From Lentinus brumalis (lineage: Eukaryota > Basidiomycota > Agaricomycetes > Polyporales > Polyporaceae): DNA of 64,000 bases. Each line of letters begins with the position of its first letter. Position 1 is the stretch's first letter. Of the stretch, positions 45,101 to 55,953 are shown one piece after another. The position numbers and the translations under genes were made by a program. The notes beneath the pieces are model-generated. The model had not been told where the DNA came from. It did not search any database and saw only the letters and a list, made by a program, of their open reading frames with translations. Location: NCBI GenBank assembly GCA_001792895.1, contig MARA01000058.1, forward strand, positions 62,001-126,000, read 5' to 3'.

Positions 45101-48100
45101 CCGATAATCGTGGACGCGGAGCCCTCAGCAGTGGAAAGCGAAGAGCAGAGCGCGAAGAGGACTTGCATCGCGGTAACCGGGATGACGGTACCCATACCTC
45201 GCTCTTTCACATACGCTGCCAAGGCATCCACGGGGTTGACCTTCGACTGACTGCCTTCGAAGGACGATCCTCCACCTGCTCGACTACAAAGGGACTGCTC
45301 CAGGAGGCAGACCTTCGACGACCCAGGGGATTGTTGCTTGTAAGTGAGCAACACCCGGGCAAGGGACAGTTGGGCTTCCAGCAGGTAGACCAGCCTGCGC
45401 GCGTCACCGTAGCGGCGAGAATTGGAGAGCGCGACAAAGACGGAAGCACCAGCAACCAAGGAGGTCACCAGGGGGCTCACGGTCGACGTCGTCGCTTTGA
45501 ACAGCAAAGCGTCCGCAATCGCACTGCTGAGCTTCGCAAATGGGGCGTCTTTGAGAAGGGGAGAGGTGTGCTTGAAGACCTTCGTGTAGAACGCAGAGAC
45601 GCGGCGCCCTATCTCGAAACGGTCCCCGAGTTGCGCGTACTTCCATCCCGTGTGCTCCACCCATATCTCCGAGTGCACGAATCTGGCGGCGCGCATGAGC
45701 ACCTCTTCCTTGATCTGTTGCAGCTTCGCGTTCTGCTGCGTGACGAGCAGCACAGTAGAGGAGGCCTCATTGAACAAGGCATCCACTAGGTGAAGGAGTG
45801 CCAGGGTCATCGTGTAGTGGCCAGTGAGACGTTCGGCGGCGAGGACTTGCGATGCGACTCCAGACGCGCGCTCAGAGCCGAAGAGCGACACTGTTGAGCG
45901 GATGTACAACCAGACACGGTTCGCGTAACTCGGCACGGCGAGGAGTGATGTGAGTACGCTCATAGCAGATGTAATGAGCTGAGTGCGCGGGACAGCATGA
46001 TGTTGATTGACAGAGCGAGATAACGCCTCTTCCAAGATCATTGTCGTCAGCTGAACAAGGTCTGGTGGTTGCGCCTCCGTCATTGTGTGCGAGACAACAG
46101 GGTCTCCGGTCTCCATTGAAACCAGGAGCTGCTGTGCTATGTCAGGAGTGTCCTGGGCGACACTTCGGATGAGGTCGAGGGCGTCGATGATGATACTTTC
46201 ATCCCCAGTGTTGTCCATCTCTACTCCGACATCCTCCAATTTCAGCGTCAAAGGTTGATTAGCGTTGCGACCGCCAAAGGAGACGTCCTTGTATGCAGCT
46301 CCCCCGGCATGCATGCGGCGACGGTTGACGTAGTCTGTGAGGAACTCGAGAAGCAGCTTCCACCCGGAGTGCTTGTGCTGCCAGGCGACGACGATGAGCT
46401 CGCCACCGTCCGTGCTGAGCAACTGGCCGACGGACCTCGCGGGCAGGACGGACCCGCCGGGGAGTCGGATGGGCCGCAGGTTCATGTAGGAGGGACCTGG
46501 GCTCGCCGAAGACGACCCATATCGTTCTGGCAACTTCTCGTAGAGGGCATGTGCTCCACTACACGAGCTCGTATGGATGACTTGTGTGAACGTGGCAAGC
46601 TCGTTGAAGTACGCGAAGACAGCGCGAGCGCAAAGCTCGCGGTCCTCCATGAGCTGGTCGGTAGGTTGCACGTGGTCGACCGTAGAGAGCGGGTCCGTGT
46701 CGAGGTAGCCGGTTGCAGTGAGCGAACGCAGCAAACGAAGCAGGGGTCTAACTTGGACCGGGAACCTCGAACGCGAGACATCGACGATTGCGCGACGAGC
46801 ACTCCCGCAGTGCCAATCAGCTTCCCATAATTGACGAGTGATACCTGCGACGGACTGGGGCTCGCTGCGACCGAAGAGGGCGACCCAGACCTCGAGGAAC
46901 CCATCGAAGTCAGGTATCATCTCCACGGGGACAAGGTCCACAATAGATATTACCAGCCCTGTGAAAGGTGGTTAGGCACTAGCCACCGCGGTTGATGTTT
47001 GTTTTCCTTACCTTTCAGCACCGAACGGTAAGCCACCGCATTTGGGTCCGTCACCGTGGAACCCGTTCGCCAGGCTGCCGAGGTCACGAAGAGAGGCGAT
47101 GTAGTCAGCAGGGTCAACAACAGGCGGAACAACCCCGCATCGTCGCTCAAACCGATGTTCGTCATAAGTGCGACCGCTTGCTGTGCATCCGAGTACGTCG
47201 CTGAGCCTTCCGGGACGAGACTATCGAAGAAGGCTTTGTACGAGTCAGGCAGCTCCTTGAGCCCAAGAGCCACTTTCGCAAGCCGCGAAAGGATGCAAGT
47301 CCACGCGATGTAGGTGCACGCGAAATTGCTGTTCCCTTGAGATATGACAGTCTGGTGGATCTTCTTCAGGTGCTCCGGGGAACTCCAGTAGATTTCCGTG
47401 TCCGTAGGGTTGGCCGAAATCTCGATGGCGTCAGGTTCGTTCGAACGCTCCAACTCCAGCACCTCCACAGTGATCAGGATCCACATAGCTGCGCAGTCCT
47501 GGAGGAGCTGCACGCTCTCCTCATCGAGGAGGAGCGTCGAGTTTTGCTGTTGCGACCCTAGGTGCGTCTGGTACGCGACCTCGTAGATTTGGGCCACCAG
47601 CGGACCACTGCAAGACGCGTGCCCCCACATTGTCCAGAACAACACCTCGAGTAGAACCAGCTGCTCCTTCGCGTTCTGCTTCGCCCACATAGCTGCCTGC
47701 CTCGGATCCTCCCGCGCCTTCTCCGGCACCTCCGCGTACGTCCTTTTCGAATACTCTGTGAGGAGGGTTTGCGCGAACGCCGCTCCGTCTGAGACAATTC
47801 GGGGAATGACCTCGTCCGCAATTTCGTGAAGAGGATCAGAAGCGCTTTGTACAGCGCGGAATAGAGGGATGAGCGTACGCAGGATGTGTAGCCGCTCCGA
47901 GTAGTAGAACGGAGTGATGGCCTCCACCAACTCCTGCACCATGATAGGTCCTTCGGAAGACACAGCCTCGGGGATGCCTTCATTGTAAAAGAACGCGCGG
48001 AGGAGGGTGAGGGCGTGAACCTCGTCGATGTCGAACCGTGTGCTGATCGCGTAGACAAAGTCCTTCTCCGGGTCCTCCACCCGCAGGACCACTCCGTCGG

Positions 48101-48372
48101 GGAGAGTCACGGACCCAGACTCTATTCTCTTCTTAGACGCGTCCGACGGCCTCCCGTATGGTTCTGATATGTTCTTAAGCTGGCCGACGCGAGGCTTGAT
48201 GACTTCCGCGAGCTGTTCAAGGGTGGTACCCTCGAAGTGTCCGGAGAGTTGGTGATGGAGAAGCTGGTACGTCCTGCGCTCAAGAGCGTCAGAGTGCGTG
48301 GCAAAGAATCAAGAAAGGCTCACAAGCATACACATCGATGATATTGGAGCGTTTGGAGGATTCGGCGGACAT
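42116..48372 (-). CDS. NUP188: large scaffold nucleoporin, Nup188-type
   Basis: Exons 48372-48332, 48273-47012, 46958-42694 and 42640-42116 give 2030 codons, the longest gene here. The protein is an alpha-helical solenoid throughout. Blocks such as FYNEGIPEAV, FLEVWVALFGRSEPQSVAG, RSRFPVQVRPLLRLLRSLT, LDTDPLSTVDH, CSGAHALYEKLPERYG, NLRPIRLPGGS and VAWQHKHSGWKLLLEFL are those I associate with Nup188. The related Nup192/Nup205 is the main alternative. It forms part of the inner ring of the nuclear pore. The short first exon encodes MSAESSKRSNIID. It is divergent from the uL13m gene, 143 bp apart. Confidence 0.75.
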
Positions 48373-48515
48373 GGTGGTCGTCGCGCGAAACAACGACCTG
48401 CGCGCCTTGTTCGACGATGAGCACCTATGCGCACGCGCTCGCCACCGTCGCGCGCTTGTTGTCCTTTTGCCACAACCTTCAAAGCTTCACTGGTCACCCG
48501 CTGCCCGCTCTAGCC

Positions 48516-49138
48516 ATGTCGCAGGCGATTGGAAACGTATGTAGCATATATCGTCTGCTATGGACGGAAACTGACCTGTGAAATATATAGACTGCGTTGG
48601 CCTACGCCCGCGTATGGCACCACGTCGACGCCTCGGAGCGTGTCCTCGGAAAGCTTGCTGAGCGGATCGCTATTGTCCTTATGGGCAAGCATAAGCCGAT
48701 ATTTGACCCTGGAGGTGAGCTTGCGTGGGTGTTCTCTCCATATTCTGCTGCTCACGAGGGACGCGTCTCGTAGCGGACTGTGGTGACTACGTCGTCGTAA
48801 CGAATGCGCGGAACATCAAAGTTACGGGCAAGAAGGCTCAACAGCTGGTCTACCGGCACCATACGATGTTTCCTGGAGGGCTGAAGGAGATCAAATATAA
48901 GGACATGATGCGGAGGAAACCTGACGAGGTGCGTATAGTCCTGTCCCCTATATTTCCCCCGGCGCCGACTCCGCAATAGATCATTCGTCAAGCTGTCTCC
49001 GGTATGCTGCCAAAAAACAAGCTGCGCGAGCGCAGACTAGAGCGACTGCGTATCTTCGCTGACGAGGACATGGGTGTATTCCAGCACAACATCCTGAAGC
49101 GTTGGGAAGATGGTACTTTGCCTGCACGGTCGCAGTAG
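48516..49138 (+). CDS. MRPL23: mitochondrial ribosomal protein uL13m
   Basis: Exons 48516-48536, 48591-48714, 48774-48928 and 48980-49138 give 152 codons. A 21-nt first exon encodes MSQAIGN. The rest is the uL13 fold: [67 protein letters not shown], and a C-terminal [18 protein letters not shown]. The family's HK(P)xF...DCGDxVVV and GMLPKN signatures are clear. It is a component of the large mitoribosomal subunit. No long presequence is visible, as in yeast Mrpl23. Confidence 0.88.
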
Positions 49139-49413
49139 TTCTGTCTTTCGTCTATGGTCCGTACATTACTTCACCTAATATTGACACCCCGTTTTGCCCC
49201 GCTGGAGCTGTCCTTGCTATGCTCACTTTCATGCGACGAATTCTCGAGGACGTCAGTAACAATGCAAGTCAGAGCTTGGACTGCTACGAGAGCTACCGCC
49301 TTGCTGCACTTCGACCCAGCGATGACGAGCCCCAATTGTTCCAGGCGCAGCACGTAAGGCGCAGGAACATGCTCGGTACTTAACCACTGAGTAACAACAA
49401 ATGCAAACCAGTC

Positions 49414-50618
49414 CTAATCCTCTCCTTCGTCCGTTTCTTCCTCCGACCCTGCAGCCTGTGGCTCCCCGATCTCATCCCGGTCCTCGTCTTCGGATTCAGG
49501 TTCGTCCGCTCCCGTTCGCTCGGCCTTCACAGAATGGCGTATCTCCCTCATACGCTGCGCCTGGCGGTACTTTCTCTCATCCTTGCGCCGATTCCGCTCA
49601 ATGAGCTCCATCGCCTTCTCCCATCCTTCCGGAACATGAGAGTTCAACGAATGCGCCACATGCTCTTGAAGCAGCATTCCTGCACAGAAGTCAGCATGCG
49701 CACGGTCGGACGAGCTGTAGACTGACCCAATGCCACCAGAGCTGACCCATCGAATATCTTGTACATGTCCTTGTCCATAGGATGTTTCCCTCTCCGACGT
49801 TTCTTCCTCTTGCTCGAGCTGCCCTTGGTAGGCGACTCCGCCTCGTAGGCATCCTCATCCTCGTCACTGGACTCAGTGGATTCCTCGCCTGTATCTTCCC
49901 CATCTACGCCCACTTTCGTGGCATCCGAGGACGCTGCGCGACTGGAGCTCGCGGTGCCACTCTCTTTGCGCTTTGCGAGACGGCGTATCTTCCGCTCTTG
50001 GCGCGCCTCCCGTGTCGCGTCGTACAGTTGTCCCATGGCTGTGTAGTACGAGCTCGCAAAGTGATGGAGGCATTTCAGTAGATCCTGTAAGAAGTCTGAG
50101 TGCGATGACACAGCCTGTCTAGCAGTACGTACGGAAGACGGAGTTGGCAGCGTTCCTGGGAGGTCGTCTTCGGCCTGTAAGGGAATATCCCCTTCGATGG
50201 GAATTGGTAGGGGTACGGATTGACTTCTAGGGTCCAAGTAGCTCATGTCTTCATCAAACCGTCGTCTTTTCTGCGCTCTGCGATTGAGCGGGGCATCCTC
50301 ATCGTCACTTCCATTCTCTCGCGCACGTCCCTTACCCTTGTCCTTCGTCGGAGAAGGTTGCATATCTTCCGTAACTTCCTCATCCTCCTCCGGCTCGTTG
50401 ACATCCCCGCCTTGGTCCGGCTCTGATGCGCTCCGACGCTGCTTGACCTTCCCGAGGCCGCCTGCATCCTGCGCTATCCAGTTCCCGCGGGCGTGGCGAA
50501 TAGCATACTTGGCACGGCGCGAAGAGGCGTTGGTGTCAGAATTGAGCACGCGGCTGCTGTCGCGATGCAGTCGTAGCGCGGCGAGGTCATGAACTGTGCT
50601 TCGTCGAAGAGGGTTCAT
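49414..50618 (-). CDS. acidic/basic nuclear-type protein, possibly Rrn9-domain
   Basis: Exons 50618-49727 and 49679-49414, joined by a 47-nt intron, give 385 codons. The N-terminus is MNPLRRSTVHDLAALRLHRD. The middle alternates acidic runs (EPEEDEEVTED, ESSDEDEDAYEAE) with basic patches (KRKKRRRGK, RRAQKRRRFDED) that look like nuclear localisation signals. After PMDKDMYKIFDGSALVALGMLLQEHVAHSL comes a basic helix and an acidic tail. The DMYKIFDGSALVALGMLL segment is reminiscent of the Rrn9 domain of the RNA polymerase I upstream activating factor, but this is only resemblance from memory. It shares a 335-bp divergent promoter with the Boi-type gene. Confidence 0.68.
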
Positions 50619-50953
50619 AGCAGGACATTCCAGGACGATAGCAATATTGGTGATAGTAGGGAGGATTCTGAAGGAACAGAGGCCGCACTGGATCCGGACT
50701 TCGGCATTGTGGCCCCTTACTTATGTAAAGGGGCCGAACCAAGGAGTAGGAAATTGAACCAAGGACTGAACTAAGGCCGGCTCCTGAGACTCACATCAGG
50801 ATTACACATTGCCCTTCTTTTCCCCATCCCCATCCCCGGCACTCGCTGGCTTACCTTACGACGTCTCTATTGTCTCTACTCCCACCCTCCTTTCCGTTTA
50901 TTTCATTCTTGCCCACCCCAGGGAGTCCGTAGGGACTCGAATCAACAGGAACC
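50619..50953. other. shared divergent promoter
   Basis: 335 bp between divergent starts. C/T-rich on the right side before the SH3 gene. No gene seen. Confidence 0.5.
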
Positions 50954-53900
50954 ATGCCGGAATACGTCTACGCACTACACGACTTCACTCCTCAAGTCGC
51001 CGATGAGATAGAGTTCAAGGTCGGGGATAGGATCGAGGTTGTCGAGAAGGACGACATGTACGGGGATGGCTGGTGGCAGGTAAGTAGATCTATACCGAGT
51101 TTCAGGCCGAAGAGCAAGCGTTCGTGCGGTCGAGGGAAGGCAGGCCCGTTCCTTGTCTTGCGCCAACGCTAGGGGTAGCGAAGCGGGCATGGGGAAGACA
51201 CCATGCGAGTATCCTGCGACCTCGACATGCGCAGACGTGCATGTGGACGTTCAGGCGTGCCGTGCATGACTACCGGGTAGTGAGCAGCCTCGTAGGCGAT
51301 ATGGTGGGACTGGTAGCCACGAGAACTGGGAAAGTGGATGCTCGCTGGCTGAACTGCAGGCTCTCATGATGTGACGTCCACGGACTGAGGGCCTGTTGTC
51401 TCAGTCGAGCAGCGCCATGCGTGTGCCGAGGCTCTCGTGTCTTCTCGCAGGCGAATTATCCGTCACCATATTCACTGCACTTCTCCAGGGCCGTAATCCC
51501 GCAGGACAAACCGGCCTCTTCCCGCAAAGCTATACCTCGCCGACACCCCCTTCTTCCTCCAGCGTGACATTCCCAGACCAGTCTCCCGCGGACCCGTCGC
51601 CTAGCATCGAACCGACATCGAGTACTCTTCACACTCTGCCCGAGGAGTCCGAATCTGTCGCGGGCAATGGGGATTCAAGACAGAGCCCGAGCCCGAGCGA
51701 GCGTCGACGCACACCCAGCGAAGGCGATGTCATGATGCGGGCTACGCTGACAGATGTCCAACGAGCCATCGAACAGCTCGGGCGCAACGACCGTGACGGC
51801 GCGCGGTCGTTCAGCTTCGCGAGCTCGCGTGGCGACTACAGCGAACGTTCGGAGACGGAGACGGAGGATGAGCATGACGCTGATGTGGAAGATGAGTTGG
51901 GATGGCACAAGGATGCGCGGACCAAGCTAGCGGAGAGGGCCAAGAGGGAGAACGAGCAGCGTCAGGCACGGGAGGCGGAAGAGCAGCCGCGCGCCATGAT
52001 ACCCCCAATCGACGTTGAGGTCTCCGACGAGAGCGATGCAGATGACGAAGATTCGCCCGCGAGCCCACGCAGACAGCCACAATACCCACGGATCTCGGAG
52101 GAAGAGGAAGACGCGGAGGAGAGCACCGCGAAGGAGTCGCCGGAAGGGAAGAGTTCGAACGACAGTATCGTTCCCTCCGACAAGTACCTCATCCTGGATG
52201 AAACTGACTTGCCAACTGCTACTGCGTTGACATTCCCCGAGCCTAGTCCAGTGCCCAGCTCTCTGACCTTGTCAACGCCTACCAACCCTCCCGTGGAGAT
52301 CACGGAGCCGACACCCGCCGAGGCCGCAGCGACACCCGAACCTGCCCCTGCCGCCGATCTTGAGCCTGAACCTGCGACCACCTCTTCACTCCATCCTGCC
52401 TCTGTGCCTATGCCTGCGAGCCCCATCACGATAGAGACACCTGTTCTAGCCGTGGCACCGATCATCACGCCGACACCTAGCACGATCAAGGTTGCTGAGC
52501 AGCCTGCTCTGCCATCACCCTCTGCTTCATCCACAGGGTCGTATGCTGTCAGCAGCACTGCCGGCATACAACAGTCTCTTTCGCCCGCCACTACTATGGC
52601 GTCACTGTCTACTCCCCATCAGAGCGGCACCGACACTCCTGATCTTGCGAAGAAGCTCAGTAATCCTCCTTCAGAATGGGGTGTTGATGAGGTTGTCGAG
52701 TGGTTGAAGTCGAAAGGATTTGACCAGGGCGTCTGCGACAAATTCATCGGTAGGTGTCGATTGTGTTCAGCATCGCATGCTTGCTCATAACTCCCGTGTG
52801 TAGAGCAAGAGATTACAGGTGATGTTCTCCTGGAGCTCAATGCCGAAATCCTGAAGTCCGAGATTGGGATTGTGGCGTTTGGCAAGCGCGCTCGCATCGT
52901 CAACGCCATTGCCGAGCTACGTCGTCCTCCGTCGATGGAGGAGCCGGAACCACAGCCTGGTCATATGCTCACACCTCGGTCCTTGACGCACTCATTCCAA
53001 TATCCTGGCTCTCACCATTCCGCCCCGTCTCACTCGCACACTCACTCGATGGCGAGCTCCGCTCAGCAGAGTTTCAATAACTCGCCGTTTGCACCGTCAT
53101 CTCCGTCTGTCGCGAACGGTTTCTCTTCTGCTGGCCTTGGTCCTATGACAAGTCCAGAGAGCCCGCCGCACACTGGTGACCTCTCGTCACCCATGTCCCG
53201 CAACGGGTGGCGAGCTTCCGATCCTGGTTCCATTCATGGCAGCATGGTCAATTTAGATGAAGACAACCGCGGTCGTGCGTTGGCGGGCCTCGGCCTCGGC
53301 CTTCCCGGACCCAAGGGCACGGTGTGTAAAGCTGCCGGGCATCACTCGCAGATGACTAACGTGCTACCTATCCTCGTAGAAGGGCCGTCCGTCTCAGCTC
53401 GTACTGTCGCCAAGCGATAGCGCTTTGGGAGAAACGGTTGCGGCCATTCAAGACAGTGAGAGGACGTCGGAGTCTGTCAAGGATGAAAGAGCTGTCATGA
53501 GTGAGGTGCGTAAACCGTCAACATTCATATCTCCCCATCGCTGACTGCTCTGTGTAGTCGGAGAGCATCAGAGGCAAGGATCCCAAGAGTAGGCGCCGGT
53601 TATTCGGCCGCTCTTCGGGTTCGCTCAAGGACAAGGACAATGCGAGCAATCACTCTGCCGGCACCTCTCTCAACTCTCCGCTGCCTTCCTTGTCCCCAGT
53701 GGACGACTCCGCGCCTGTGAGGCGCCGCAGCAAGAGCACCAAGAGCATCGACGAGCGGAAGGCTTCGGACCGTCTTAGCCTCTTTGGTTCTTCGTTCACG
53801 GGAACCCTTGGGAAACACCGCAAGCCTGCTCCCAAGCTGCTAAAGTGCGCCCCCTTCTCTTTCTGTATCCATCGTTACGATTGACCGTGTCGTACCCGCC

Positions 53901-55608
53901 AGCGTCGGCGAGAAGTCTGAGAGCAGTGATAAGCATCACTTGGGAACTTTCTCTAGGCTGCGCGAGAAGCGCTCGTCGAGCAGGCCTGGGACGTCTGAAG
54001 GGACTGTCAAACATCCCACTGAGAAGGAGAAGGAGAAGAGCAAGTCCAAGGACGCATTCCCGAAAGAGAAAGACAAGAAGGACCGGACACTCTCTATCTC
54101 GCCGTCGTTTAAGGAGCGTGACCCAGCTCTCCTGCGTAAGCGGACGTCGTCGACCTCCGACCACCCCACTCGACCATCCTTAGCTGTGACGCAGGCAACA
54201 GGAGGGCCGAACCTCAAGGCCGGTCAGAGTATTCTCGAACAAATTGGCACGCCCGATCACAACGGTTGGTTGCGTAAGAAGGGCGAACGGTACAACAGCT
54301 GGAAGCTGCGCTACTTCGTCCTCAAAGGTCCGCACTTGTATTGGCTCCGGAGCAACAGCAAGTCGGTAAGTGTCAATCCTCCGCGCCGGCGGCGTTCTTG
54401 CGCTGATCCATGGACGCGTCTGTGCTTGGCAGGAGACGAAGATCAAGGGTTACCTCAACATTGTCGGCTACAAGGTCCTGGCCGATGAGAACGCGGACCC
54501 CGGACGGTACGGCTTCCGGATCGTGCATGACAACGACAAGTCGCACTCCTTCAGTTCGGAAGAGCAACTGGTGGTCCGTGAGTGGATGAAGGCGCTTATG
54601 AAGGCCACCATCACGCGGGATTACACGAGTAAGCTTTCCATCCCACTCCGCTGACTAGGATCTCTCATCAAGTACCCGCAGACCCGGTGATGTCGTCGTG
54701 CAATATTCCCACCATTCCCTTGACCGTGGCGCAGGCGATGAACCCCGCACCACGGCCGCCTTCCCCAACCGCACGCGAAGCCACGCAGAAGGCCATGCGC
54801 AGAGAGAACCCGCACCAGCTGTCCAGTCGAGACGCGCAGGTGCTCCTCATGGGTATGCCCAACAAGGAGCCGAACGGTGAGCGCGCAAGGCTCGAGTCTT
54901 TCTTCACGAACGACACCGTCTCGACAAACGAGCCTGAGTCGCCTGTCGCAATGAAGACGAAGAAGGCCGTGTCTCCTAAGAGCCCGGTTCCTCCGCGTCC
55001 CTCCCGGGAGTTACGTCGCATCAGCACTGCTGCTTCGCAGCAAATGAGTGGTGAACATGTAGGCTTGTTCAAGCTCAACTTGCAACCCTGCGTTATCTGA
55101 ACTTTGTTTTCTTCTCTCCATCGTTCTTTCTTCCCATACCCCACTGCCCGTGTACACACGCGCTACCCTTCCGTTGGAACGATTGCTTTAGGACGCTCCT
55201 GTAGACGACACTCTGATAGAATGGGCGAACTCTCACCTTCCAAGAAACCTGAGAATCAAGGACACCGCTGGGCCGTTGTGCGGGGGTCTCGCGCTTCTCC
55301 GCTTAGCCGAAGACATCAAAGGCAAACCATCGTCCCCGCCGGTCCCGGACGCTGCGTTTCCCTCTGGCCCCCACGACGACAAGCTGGACGGGCTCTTCCG
55401 GCTGTTCGACTACCTCTTGGATAATGACGTGAAGATGGGGACGGTGAGTATCAACGACATCCGGCAGGGCAAGCGCGAGAAGATCATCCAGCTTCTGCGG
55501 GCGCTGAAGGCATGGGAGGAGCGGCGGAAGGCGATCGCGGAGTCGGTGGGAAGGGGCGCTGTTGCCGCAGGTCCATTCATGGGGATGGCGGGCCCTCTGA
55601 ACTACTAG
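50954..55608 (+). CDS. Boi1/Pob1-type polarity protein, SH3-SAM-PH plus CH
   Basis: Nine exons (50954-51079, 51489-52749, 52804-53321, 53380-53505, 53558-53844, 53903-54365, 54433-54628, 54682-55058, 55192-55608) give 1256 codons. Domains in order: SH3 (YVYALHDFTPQVADEIEF ... GDGWWQGRNPAGQTGLFPQSY, split by a 409-nt intron); a long acidic/proline-rich disordered part; SAM (WGVDEVVEWLKSKGF ... LKSEIGI); a Ser/Lys-rich linker; PH (GWLRKKGERYNSWKLRYFVL ... EWMKALMKAT); and a calponin-homology domain at the end (DDTLIEWANSHLP ... KREKIIQLLRALKAWEER). SH3-SAM-PH matches yeast Boi1/2 and fission yeast Pob1, which link exocyst, Cdc42 and formins at growth sites. The CH domain is an extra relative to those yeasts. 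Confidence 0.86.
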
Positions 55609-55953
55609 GGCAACTAATTTATCTGTCCTTTGGGTTGGTATGGCTTGGAAACGGAAGCGGTCCTGCATGCATAGCGCCGCATGTACATACTTAGATCTAC
55701 GTACGCGTCTCGGACTCTCTCTCTCTCTGGTATTATGTAGCACTGTGTCTACCTCACGCTCTCTCCTCTGCTTTCATCCTGCTATTACCCATAATTATCG
55801 TTCTGAACAAGGCTCGAAATTTTGGTGCTTTTCATTTGTCATCTGGTGCGTAGTAAGCAGATATCAAACTATCGATGACGCCGGCGCCGGCGGTCTGTCT
55901 CCTTTCATTTTGTGGCAGCTTTCTCCGTCTTCTTCCTTCCCTGGCCTGTAACA
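55609..55953. other. intergenic
   Basis: 345 bp, CT-rich (CTCTCTCTCTCTGG around 55720) leader of the next gene. No gene. Confidence 0.5.

Noticed and set aside
50954..51369. Separate small SH3 gene ending in the long intron
   Set aside because: The downstream exon completes the SH3 fold (GRNPAGQTGLFPQSY), so the two are one gene.
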